A stretch of DNA of 64,000 nucleotides from Myxococcales bacterium (GTDB taxonomy: Bacteria > Myxococcota > B64-G9): NCBI GenBank assembly GCA_012798435.1, contig JAAZNF010000087.1, forward strand, positions 62,001 through 126,000. The letters run 5' to 3'. Of this stretch, positions 43,191 through 51,316 are shown one piece after another. Every line of letters starts with the position of its first letter. Within the stretch, counting starts at the first letter, position 1. The position numbers and the translations under genes are program-made. Under the pieces are notes generated by a model. That model did no database searches. It saw only the letters and a list, made by a program, of their open reading frames with translations, and was not told where the DNA came from.

Positions 43191-44741
43191 TCAAGGCGAC
43201 GCCATGACGTTGATGATCTCCAAGCCGATCTCGCGCCCGTCGCGCCGGAAGGCCAGCCGGTGCCGTCCGGGCGCGAAGGCCATTTCCGATCGCGGGGTTT
43301 GGCCGGCGGGCTGGCCGTCGAGCAAGATGTCCGACCAGGGTTTCGACTCGGCGTTGAGCGTCCATGCGCCCGGTGGGTCCGGGGCCGGTTCGAGCCGCAG
43401 GCGTACCCGGAGCGGGTCCGCCGGATCGTTGGAGACCAGCTCCAACAAGGCCGCGCGACGAGGGAGCCGGATCTGGCGTCCGCGGATTGGCTGGTGGTCC
43501 AGCAGGATGTCGATGTCCGGGGCCACCACGATCGTGAGCGGTGCCGGCACGACGGTGCTTGCCGGCGCCGGCGCGATCCCGGCGTCCGGCGTCACCGCCG
43601 GCGCTGGGGTCTGCGGTGGGCTTTCGGGGGCCGGAGTGGCGACCTGCGCCGAGAGGCCGGTGGGGGCGGCCGGCCGCGTGGAACCCAGGGGTTTCGGCGG
43701 GGCTGTCGGCTCCGGGTACGCCGCCCACCAGGCGAACCCGGCCGCCCAGGCGACAACGAAAAGCACAAGCCACAGCCGGCGCGCCGAAGTGCGCGTGGGT
43801 GCCACCGGCCGGACAGCCAGGGCGGTCCGCTCGGGGGCGGCGGCCTCGGTATCGGACGCCGGCAGCGAGCGCTGCAGGAAGGCGGCCAATGCTTCCGGAC
43901 CGCAGGGGGGACAGATGGCGCCGATGGCCTGGGCGATTTCGGCGGCGCTCTCGGGTCGCGCCCCGGGCTCGAGCGACAGCGAACGCCGCAGCAGCGCTTG
44001 TAAGGCCAGCGGCATATCTCCGGGGAGTTCGCGCACACCCTGTTTCGCTCGCGCCAGGGCCTCGTCTGGCGAGTCCGGCGCGGGAAGGGCGGGGTGGCCG
44101 GTGAAGATCTCGAAGGCGATGAGGCCGAGAGCGTAGATGTCGCTCGCCGCCGACGCGCTCTGGCCGTCCGCTTGCTCCGGGCTCAGGTAGCGGAACTTGC
44201 CAGCCACCGTGCCACGCGCCGCCGCCATGTTGCGCAGCCGCGCCAGGCCGAAGTCGGCGAGCTTCACCGCGCCCTCGCGCGAGAGGAGAACGTTCGAGGG
44301 CGAGAGATCCCCGTGCACCACGCCGCTGTGCAGGCCCGAAAGGTCGCGCCGCTGGTGGGCATGACACAGGGCGCGGCACAGTTGCACCACGATCTCGGAG
44401 GCGATGGCGGGGGGCAGCGGGCCCCGCACGGCTTCGAGGAGCCGGCCCAGGTCCGCGCCCTCGACGAACTCCATGGCCAGGTAGCTGTGGCCCTCCAGAC
44501 AGCCGTGGTCGAACACCTGCACGATGTTGGGGTGGTTGAGTCGGGCGGCCAGCGTGGCTTCTTGGGTGAACAGCTCCACGAACTCCGGCCGGCAGGCCAG
44601 CGTGGGCAGGATGCTCTTGAGGGCCACCGGCTTGGCGAACCCGCCTCGTTCCAGCACCGCCAGGTACACCTCACCCATCCCGCCGCGAGCGATGAGGCGC
44701 ATGAGCCGGTAGTCTCCGAAGCGGGCGGTCATGTTCGGCAT
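43191..44741 (-). CDS. Membrane Ser/Thr protein kinase with PEGA-like periplasmic tail
   Basis: Hanks-type kinase typical of Myxococcota. Glycine loop ARGGMGEVYL, ATP Lys42, catalytic loop HGDLSPSN (His143, Asp145) and DFG at 163-165. The usual Arg before the catalytic Asp is Gly144 (non-RD type) and the catalytic-loop Lys is Ser147, as in many myxobacterial kinases. After the kinase (about 10-275), one transmembrane helix (322-341) leads to a Pro/Ala linker and a periplasmic domain ending in a PEGA-like repeat (LLDGQPAGQTP ... APGRHRLAFRRDG). 516 residues from the ATG at 44741; other ATGs nearby are possible. Upstream of the metal operon on the same strand but with a separate promoter between. 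Confidence 0.88.
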   Translation of the reverse strand: MPNMTARFGDYRLMRLIARGGMGEVYLAVLERGGFAKPVALKSILPTLACRPEFVELFTQEATLAARLNHPNIVQVFDHGCLEGHSYLAMEFVEGADLGRLLEAVRGPLPPAIASEIVVQLCRALCHAHQRRDLSGLHSGVVHGDLSPSNVLLSREGAVKLADFGLARLRNMAAARGTVAGKFRYLSPEQADGQSASAASDIYALGLIAFEIFTGHPALPAPDSPDEALARAKQGVRELPGDMPLALQALLRRSLSLEPGARPESAAEIAQAIGAICPPCGPEALAAFLQRSLPASDTEAAAPERTALAVRPVAPTRTSARRLWLVLFVVAWAAGFAWWAAYPEPTAPPKPLGSTRPAAPTGLSAQVATPAPESPPQTPAPAVTPDAGIAPAPASTVVPAPLTIVVAPDIDILLDHQPIRGRQIRLPRRAALLELVSNDPADPLRVRLRLEPAPDPPGAWTLNAESKPWSDILLDGQPAGQTPRSEMAFAPGRHRLAFRRDGREIGLEIINVMASP

Positions 44742-44905
44742 TGTACTCTCGAAAGGTGCGGCCACAAGCTTTGCGGGACCGGCGCTTGTGATCCTTGGCG
44801 TGGTCCGATCCCGCTGACATCATGGGACCCGCGGCCGGGGCCGACGCGAGAGCGGCACCATCATCTCGTGTTTTCAAGGAGATAACACCCCGACACGTTC
44901 CGTTG

Positions 44906-44924
44906 CCGCCGGTTGTGCCGGCGG
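44906..44924. repeat. Seven-base hairpin upstream of small lipoprotein gene
   Basis: CCGCCGG (44906-44912) and CCGGCGG (44918-44924) form a stem with loop TTGTG, about 55 bases before the small Cys-rich lipoprotein start. No T-run. It may be a leader structure or part of the promoter area of the divergent pair. Confidence 0.35.
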
Positions 44925-44979
44925 TTGCCAGCCGTCGGTCGTTGCGGTATATCGGCATTCATCAGGAGGAGCGTAGGCG

Positions 44980-45252
44980 ATGAAATACAAGATCCTGTTC
45001 ATGCTGGCGGTGATGTTCTTGTTCTCCTGCCGGATGCTGGGGTGTTTCACCGTCAAGGACGCATGCAAGGAGTGCTGCAAGCAGGCGACCAACCGGCTCA
45101 AGGGCCCCCTGGGAAGCGAGAAGGCCTGGCGCATGCGCGAGCCGTGCATCCAGGAGTGCGTCGATTTCGCCAACGAGCGCGACAAGGACGGGGAGTGGGT
45201 GGAGGCCAACGAGGCCTGCTTCCTCGACCCCAAGTCCTACAAGTTGGACTAG
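44980..45252 (+). CDS. Small Cys-rich putative lipoprotein
   Basis: 90 residues, no recognised family. A hydrophobic signal (ILFMLAVMFLFSC) ends at Cys17, which with LFSC could serve as the lipid-modified Cys; Cys22 is a second candidate. The mature part has CKECCK and further Cys at REPCIQEC and NEACFL, giving possible disulfides or a metal site. A GAGGAG ribosome site precedes the ATG and codon use is GC-rich at position three. Convergent with the MYXO-CTERM protein gene 23 bases beyond. Confidence 0.7.
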   Translation: MKYKILFMLAVMFLFSCRMLGCFTVKDACKECCKQATNRLKGPLGSEKAWRMREPCIQECVDFANERDKDGEWVEANEACFLDPKSYKLD

Positions 45253-45275
45253 CCAGAAGGCGATTGGGAAGCTAG

Positions 45276-47888
45276 CTATCGTCTGCGCCGGCATCGCGCG
45301 ATCCACCCGAGCAAAACGAGACCCATCAGGCTGGCCGCCATGCCGGTGCCGCTGGAGGCGCAGCCGCAGCCGCCGTCCCCGTCTCCGCCTCCGCCGTCGC
45401 CACCCGCGTCCGTCGGCCCGCCGTCGGAGCCGCCGTCCTTGCCCGCGTCGCTGCCGGCGTCAGAGCCGGCATCAACGCCGGCGTCGAACCCGTCCGGGCC
45501 CGCGTCGATGCCCGCGTCCGGCTGGGGCTCCTCTTCCTTGATGCAGAAGCCGTCGCGGCACACGGCGTCGGCCGGGCACACTACGCCCTCGCAGGCATCG
45601 GCGACGCACTGGCCGTTTTCGCAGCGCTCCCCACGGGAACAATACACCCCCTGGCACGGGTCGGCGGCGCACTCGCCGTTCTGGCAGGAACGACCATTGG
45701 GGCAAACCACTCCGGCGCAGGGGTCGGAGGTGCACTGGCCGTCCTGGCAGGTCTCGCCCGCGGCGCAGTTGGTGCAGGCCACCTCGCGGCACACGCCCTC
45801 GCGGCAGTACTGATCCGACGGGCAGTCGATCCCGGCGCACGGATCGGTCACGCAAACACCCGCAGCGCAGCGCTGGTCTGCCGGGCACTCGTGTCCCGGA
45901 GCATAGCAATCGGGTTCCACGCACAGGCCATCGCGGCACACTTGCTCGGGCGGGCAGGAGACGCCGCCGGTGAGGCAAGGATCCTGGCACTCGCCGTTGC
46001 TCTGGGCGCTGCAAGCGGTGCCGGCCGGGCAGTGCACACCGCAGCAGGGGTCGGAGACGCACCAACCGAAGACGCAGCGCTTACCGCCGGCGGGGCACTC
46101 GCCGCTGGCGCAGGGGCCCACGCACTCGCCGCAAAGGCACTCCTCGCCCGGCGCGCACAAGGAGCCGTCGTCGGTGAGCCCGTCGCAGTCGTTGTCCAAC
46201 AGATCGCAGATCTCGTCCGTGGGCGGCGTCTGGCCGCGGCAGTCCGCCCAGCGCCCCTGGCTGGTGCAGATCTGGACGCCCTCGCGGCACTCGCCGATGT
46301 TCACCCCGCAGGGCCGCTGCTCGCCCGGCGTGCACACGCCGCAGGTGGAGTCCTCCAGGTCGGTGAAGCCGTCGCAGTCGTTGTCGATGCTGTCGTCGCA
46401 GACCTCGTCCGAGGGCATCCCGGCCGAGCACTGGCCCAGCATTCCGTTTACGCAGTCGATGGTCCCGTCGCCGCAGGCGGTGAAGCACTCTTGCGGCCAG
46501 TCCTCGTCGACCTCGCCGTCGCAGTCGTCGTCCTGGAGGTTGCACTCTTCGAACTGCGGCATCCCCGGCTCGGCCGAGCACATCACGTCCGTGCCGTCCG
46601 GCGTGCAGACGTAGGTGCCCTGGCGCAGGCAGGCGCCCTGACCGGCGGAGCACGCCTGCCCCTTCAGCGGGAAATCCTCATCGATGGAGCCGTCGCAATC
46701 GTTGTCCTTGTTGTCGCATACCTCCGGCAGCGGGGTACGTTCGCCGATGCATTGCATGCTGCCGTCGAGGCACATGAGCGCTCCCGGGGCGCATTCGCCG
46801 CGGCAGGCAGGGGAGGGGGCGCCGCAGGCCCCGCACGCTCGGCCCATGTTGGGATCGGATTCGTCGATGACGCCGTTGCAGTTGTCGTCGCGGCCGTTGC
46901 AGGTCTCCGTCGCGCCCGGGCGGATGGAGGCTGCGCTCTGGGCGGTGCAGCCGATCATGGGCTCGCTGCCGCTGTCGCAGCAGTCGCTGCAGGTGCTCAC
47001 CCCGTCGTTGTCCCGGTCGAAGATGGTCACCCCGTCCGCCTCGTCAACCTGCGAGTCGCAGTCGTTGTCGATGCCGTCGCAGATCTCGGTGGCGGGGACG
47101 ATCTGGGCGGTGCACACCAGGCCGTCATGGGCGGCGTTGCACTGATAGACGCCCTGGCCGGTGCAGCCGCCCTGGGAGATCGTGCACAGGGTGCCCTTCA
47201 GCGGCCAGGGTTCGTCCACCTGGCCGTTGCAGTTGTTGTCGCGGTCGTCGCAGATCTCCTGCAGGCTCTGATTGATGATGGAGTTCATGGCGTCCTGCAA
47301 CTGGGTCTGGTTATCCGCCTGGTAATAGGTCCCGGTGTGACCGGCGGCGGCGATGTTGTTCAAGGCGGTAGGGTTCACGCCGCTACCGAAGCCGATGACG
47401 TAGGTGCGGATGCCGTTGTTGTAGAGATCTCCCGCTGCCACCACGCCGTTGCCCTCGCAGGTTTCCGAGCCATCGGTGATCAGCATGACGAAGTTGCGCC
47501 GATTGGTGTCCTTGAGGGGAGCGTACTGGTTGAGCATGGACAGCGTGGCGCCGATGGGCGTGTTGCCGCTCGGCCAGTATTGATCGGTGGGCAGGGCAGC
47601 CATGATGGCCGTCGCGGTGTTGTCCCCCACGTTCACCACCACCGTGCCGTAGTTGCAGTTGGAATTGGATGGAAACAGGTTGAGCCCGAAACGCAGCAAG
47701 GTTCCGTAGTTGTCGAGCACGTACTGGATGGCGGCGCGGGCCTGGGTCCATTTGGTGCCGTCCATGCTGCCCGACTTGTCCTGCACGATGAGCATGTTGG
47801 GCTTCTCGCAGGTGGGTTGTGCCCGGACGGATCCGGAGATCAGGACAACCACCGCCAGGGTCAACAGGCCGATTCGCCGCGTTTTCAT
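45276..47888 (-). CDS. VWA/MopE-repeat surface protein with MYXO-CTERM sorting signal
   Basis: Predicted cell-surface protein. Signal peptide (1-24), then a VWA domain with complete adhesion site (DKSGS 37-41, Thr in NTPIG, LITDGSE). Next come about seven MopE-like repeats of pattern E-x-CD..DNDCDG..DE, which in related proteins bind metal or Ca, and about nine Cys-rich EGF-like units (DPCAGVVCPNGRSCQNGEC type). A Asp-Ala-Gly linker leads to the C-terminal MYXO-CTERM signal: GCGCASS, a hydrophobic helix and RCRRRR. This tail is recognised by a rhombosortase-like or myxosortase protease in the phylum. 870 residues; ATG with GAGGTG site, 45 bases after the upstream lipoprotein gene. Confidence 0.9.
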   Translation of the reverse strand: MKTRRIGLLTLAVVVLISGSVRAQPTCEKPNMLIVQDKSGSMDGTKWTQARAAIQYVLDNYGTLLRFGLNLFPSNSNCNYGTVVVNVGDNTATAIMAALPTDQYWPSGNTPIGATLSMLNQYAPLKDTNRRNFVMLITDGSETCEGNGVVAAGDLYNNGIRTYVIGFGSGVNPTALNNIAAAGHTGTYYQADNQTQLQDAMNSIINQSLQEICDDRDNNCNGQVDEPWPLKGTLCTISQGGCTGQGVYQCNAAHDGLVCTAQIVPATEICDGIDNDCDSQVDEADGVTIFDRDNDGVSTCSDCCDSGSEPMIGCTAQSAASIRPGATETCNGRDDNCNGVIDESDPNMGRACGACGAPSPACRGECAPGALMCLDGSMQCIGERTPLPEVCDNKDNDCDGSIDEDFPLKGQACSAGQGACLRQGTYVCTPDGTDVMCSAEPGMPQFEECNLQDDDCDGEVDEDWPQECFTACGDGTIDCVNGMLGQCSAGMPSDEVCDDSIDNDCDGFTDLEDSTCGVCTPGEQRPCGVNIGECREGVQICTSQGRWADCRGQTPPTDEICDLLDNDCDGLTDDGSLCAPGEECLCGECVGPCASGECPAGGKRCVFGWCVSDPCCGVHCPAGTACSAQSNGECQDPCLTGGVSCPPEQVCRDGLCVEPDCYAPGHECPADQRCAAGVCVTDPCAGIDCPSDQYCREGVCREVACTNCAAGETCQDGQCTSDPCAGVVCPNGRSCQNGECAADPCQGVYCSRGERCENGQCVADACEGVVCPADAVCRDGFCIKEEEPQPDAGIDAGPDGFDAGVDAGSDAGSDAGKDGGSDGGPTDAGGDGGGGDGDGGCGCASSGTGMAASLMGLVLLGWIARCRRRR

Positions 47889-47933
47889 GGTCACCTCTGC
47901 AAAATCTGCAAAATCGACGGACCCATGTCCGCC

Positions 47934-49850
47934 TCAACACTCGTCCGTGGAACCGTCGCAATCGTTGTCCACGTTGTCGTCGCACTGGTCGCCGGTGGTC
48001 TCCGAGGTGGCCGTGCCGGCCACGGCGCTGCACTTGGTGCCGCCGGTCGCCGGGTCGCAGATGATGTAGCCGACGCTGCGGCAGGCGCCGCGGCCGACCT
48101 CGCAGGCCTGGCCCAGGTTGGTGTAGGTCTCGTCGGTCCCTCCATCGCAGTCGTTGTCCAGGCCGTCGCAGGTCTCGTTCGCGGCCGGTACCTCTCCCAC
48201 ACAGGTGAGCTGGGCGCTCAGACAGACGTAGATGCCGTGCCGGCATTGACCCAGGCACGGGGGCGTGCTGGAGGTGCCACAGGCACCGCAGGCGGTGCCG
48301 ATGGCCGGATCGCTCTCGTCGGTCGAGGCGTCGCAGTCGTTGTCTCGCCCGTCGCATACCTCGGTCTGGGTGCCGCCTTGCGTTGCGTTGCACGCCGTGG
48401 ACTGATGATCGGCCGAGCATACGTATGTGCCCGGGCGCCGGCATTCGCCCAGGCCGGCGTAGCAGGTCTGACCGAGCAGGGCGAAGGCCTCGTCGGTGCG
48501 CCCGTCGCAGTTGTTGTCCTTCCCGTCGCACAGCTCGTTCACTGGCTGCACCACCGGGGCGTTGCACACCACGCTGCCGGTGGCCGAGCAGGCCATCACG
48601 CCGGTGGTGTGGCACTCGCCGACGCCGCGCTCGCAGAAGGTGCCCACGTTGGCGAAGTCCTCGTCGGTGCTGCCGTCGCAGTCGTTGTCCAGCCCGTCAC
48701 ACAGCTCGGCGTGGCCGGTGCCCGGGTTGGCCGAGCATATCACCCCGGTCTTCTCGGTGTTGCAAAGGAAGATCCCGGTGCGCTGGCATACCCCGGTGCC
48801 GACCTGGCAGGCCTGGCCCAGGGTGGGGAACTCCTCGTCGGTGGAGCCGTCGCAGTCGTTGTCGCGGTGATCGCATATCTCCGAGCGCGACTCGCGTCCG
48901 CCCTGGCAGGCGCTCCACTTTCCGGCCACGCAGGTACGCAGGCCCTTGCGGCACTCGCCCACGTCGCTGCCGCACTCCTCGAAGATCCCATCCAGACAGT
49001 CGCATCCTTCGTCCACCTGACGGTCGCAGTCGTCGTCCAGGCCGTTGCACACCTCGGGCTCGGGCCAGCGCGCCCCGACGCACTGCTGCCACACGCCATT
49101 GTGGCAGGCCTGGGTGCCGGAGTGGCAGATGCCCACGTCGATGCCGCATCGCCGGCTGTCGGCGCTGCACAGACAGCCGTTGTCCACGGTGCCATCGCAG
49201 TCGTTGTCGAGCGAGTCGTCGCAGACTTCAGGCACGGGCTGGGTGCCGCCCTGGCACGGTCCCCAGGTCCAGGTCCCGCCTTGCTCCACGCAGGCCTGGG
49301 TGCCGGGGGTGCACTCGCCCAGGTTGCGGCCGCAGACTCTCGTGTCATCCGGGGTGCAGGGACAGTTGTCGTCGGTGGCGCCGTTGCAGTCGTTGTCGAG
49401 TCCGTCGTCGCAGGTTTCGGAAGCCGCGGGCATGACCCCGCCGACGCAGTCGCCCCACTGGCCGTTCTCGCAGGTCATCTTGCCCATGCGGCAGATGCCG
49501 ATGTTGGAGCCGCAGGGCTGGACGTCGCCCGCGTTGCACGGGCAGCCCTCATCGACGGCGCTGTCGCAGTTGTTGTCGATGCCGTCGCACTTCTCCTCGG
49601 CGCCGGGATGGATGTCGGCGCGGTTGTCGTTGCAATCGTCGCCACCCTCGTTGCGGGCGCAGTAGAAGTCGCCGTCCACGTCGGAGCAGCTGGGGCCCTC
49701 CACGCACACCCCGTCGCGGCAAGCCCAGCCGGGTTGGCAGTCCTGCGGCCCCTGGCACGGGCCGCTGTCCCGGCCGGTGGTGGCGGACGAGCAGCCCGCC
49801 AGGAACCCTCCGATGGCGAAAACACCCAAGAGATACGTTCGGTTCTTCAT
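47934..49850 (-). CDS. MopE-repeat lipoprotein (ten repeats)
   Basis: Lipoprotein with lipobox LAGC (Cys20) and a body made almost only of Cys-rich repeats. An early SDVDGDFYCARNEGGDDCND block resembles a thrombospondin type 3 Ca site. Ten units of type E-x-CDG.DNDCDG..DE follow, each separated by Cys-containing spacers such as GQACQVGTGVCQ. MopE of Methylococcus, whose name these repeats bear, binds copper; Ca binding is an alternative. 638 residues from the ATG behind GAGG; the frame is open further upstream but without coding character. First gene of a pair with the MYXO-CTERM protein. Confidence 0.88.
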   Translation of the reverse strand: MKNRTYLLGVFAIGGFLAGCSSATTGRDSGPCQGPQDCQPGWACRDGVCVEGPSCSDVDGDFYCARNEGGDDCNDNRADIHPGAEEKCDGIDNNCDSAVDEGCPCNAGDVQPCGSNIGICRMGKMTCENGQWGDCVGGVMPAASETCDDGLDNDCNGATDDNCPCTPDDTRVCGRNLGECTPGTQACVEQGGTWTWGPCQGGTQPVPEVCDDSLDNDCDGTVDNGCLCSADSRRCGIDVGICHSGTQACHNGVWQQCVGARWPEPEVCNGLDDDCDRQVDEGCDCLDGIFEECGSDVGECRKGLRTCVAGKWSACQGGRESRSEICDHRDNDCDGSTDEEFPTLGQACQVGTGVCQRTGIFLCNTEKTGVICSANPGTGHAELCDGLDNDCDGSTDEDFANVGTFCERGVGECHTTGVMACSATGSVVCNAPVVQPVNELCDGKDNNCDGRTDEAFALLGQTCYAGLGECRRPGTYVCSADHQSTACNATQGGTQTEVCDGRDNDCDASTDESDPAIGTACGACGTSSTPPCLGQCRHGIYVCLSAQLTCVGEVPAANETCDGLDNDCDGGTDETYTNLGQACEVGRGACRSVGYIICDPATGGTKCSAVAGTATSETTGDQCDDNVDNDCDGSTDEC

Positions 49851-50001
49851 GGTTTTCCTCGATGCGTGGCATCCAACCGCAACCACCATGACGCGGCCGC
49901 CCGCGCCGGTTTCGAGGCCTTCGCGGTCGGTCGCATCAGATTCTTCGGTAAGATGTGAATCCAGGCTCACGGATCACCAGTCCATTCAAAACAGCAGGCG
50001 G

Positions 50002-51222
50002 TCATTCCAGATAGTAGTTTAGCACGAGCAGGATGGCCGCGTCATCGGGACTGGCGCCCTGGTTGGTGTACATGATGGCGAAGTAGCGCGAGCCCGCGGT
50101 GTACACGAAGATGGTGCCCCATGTGGGATCGTTCTTCTGGGCCACCGGGGCGCCCAGCTCCAGCTCCCACTCGGATTTCTTGCTCCCCAGCCCGTGTCCC
50201 GCCGCTGTTTGCCCATAGAAGAGAGGGTATAGGGCCAGCACCACCAATTTATCCACCACGGTCATCCCGATGACGTCGTCGCCACCCACGAACTCGAAGC
50301 CCAGCACGCGGTACGAATCGAGGTAGAACTGGACGCTCGTTCCTTGCACCATCTGGGTGAAGGTCGATTCGGCGTCGGGTTCCCCGAGCAGGTTGCGGTG
50401 CACGCTGCGGCGGGTGCCCGAGTTGGTCCCGTCCCCGCACACGATGGTCGTCGAACCGATGGTGACCGTGGCCGCCGCCGGGTTGATGGTGCCGGTGGGA
50501 AGCGTCTGGAACGGCCGGGTCACGGTGAAGGCGGAGAGGTTCTGATTTTCGTCGTACCCCAGGAAGGCGCCCATGCGGAAATACGACTCCATCAGCCCGC
50601 CGGGATAGGAGCCGTAGGGTTCGGCCACCACCGAGCGATCCGGGGTGGCGTAGGCCGGCTGGCCGTGGACGAAGGCCAGCGAGCTGCCCGGCGCGATCCA
50701 CTCCGCCGTCCGCGCGTTGAAGCCCTTGCGCACCATGATGGTGAGCACGCGGTCGTTGCTGTCGAAGACCTTGTTGCCGCTGGTCTCGATGCCGCTCACC
50801 CACAGGGTGTCGTTGCGAAAGGAGCGGGCGTACTCGACCCCGGTGGAGTTGCCGCTCTCCCCGAGCGCGACCTGGATCTCCGAGAGCTGGTGAGCGGTGG
50901 TCAACCCCTGGCTCACCTTGAGCGGTCCCACGCCCACCCCGGGCTGGATGATCCACGGCTCTCCCGGATCGCCGCCCGTGTCGCCGCCTTCCTCGGCCGG
51001 ACCCGGATCAGAACCGTCGTCCTGCGACGGGCCGGGATCTCCGGCGTCAATTCCGGCGTCCGGGTCGTCGCCCGCCGGCTCTCCGCCATCGAAGCGCAGG
51101 TAACACACCCCCGCCACGCAGCGGAAGCCCTCGCTGCAATCCGCGTCGTTCTTGCACTCGGTCGTGCCCTGGGTGCAGCAGCAAAGAAAAAGGCACAAGA
51201 GCGGCAGAACGTTTTGCTGCAT
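50002..51222 (-). CDS. Putative lipoprotein with Asp-Ala-Gly linker
   Basis: 406 residues. The signal peptide LPLLCLFLCCCTQ gives a lipid-anchor Cys (around residue 14-16). A short Cys-rich motif (CKNDADCSEGFRCVAGVC) is followed by an acidic Pro/Asp/Gly linker (PDAGIDAGDPGP) and a beta-rich domain of about 300 residues without known fold. CKNDADC..GFRC motifs are common in myxococcal lipoproteins. 151 bases upstream of the MopE-repeat lipoprotein gene, same strand. Confidence 0.75.
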   Translation of the reverse strand: MQQNVLPLLCLFLCCCTQGTTECKNDADCSEGFRCVAGVCYLRFDGGEPAGDDPDAGIDAGDPGPSQDDGSDPGPAEEGGDTGGDPGEPWIIQPGVGVGPLKVSQGLTTAHQLSEIQVALGESGNSTGVEYARSFRNDTLWVSGIETSGNKVFDSNDRVLTIMVRKGFNARTAEWIAPGSSLAFVHGQPAYATPDRSVVAEPYGSYPGGLMESYFRMGAFLGYDENQNLSAFTVTRPFQTLPTGTINPAAATVTIGSTTIVCGDGTNSGTRRSVHRNLLGEPDAESTFTQMVQGTSVQFYLDSYRVLGFEFVGGDDVIGMTVVDKLVVLALYPLFYGQTAAGHGLGSKKSEWELELGAPVAQKNDPTWGTIFVYTAGSRYFAIMYTNQGASPDDAAILLVLNYYLE

Positions 51223-51316
51223 GTAGAAAAGCTACCATTATCTCCCACCGCGAATCAACGGGGGTTGCCCGGCGCGGGAGGGGATGATACCGTGGCGGCG
51301 TTCGGGAGAGGCCCCC

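Noticed and set aside
45891-49958. A 1355-codon open frame on the plus strand across both MopE-repeat genes
   Set aside because: It is antisense to clear genes with signal peptides and domain repeats. Its Ala/Val-rich repetitive product (VAVVV-type units) is just the complement of repeated DNDCDG codons in GC-rich DNA.
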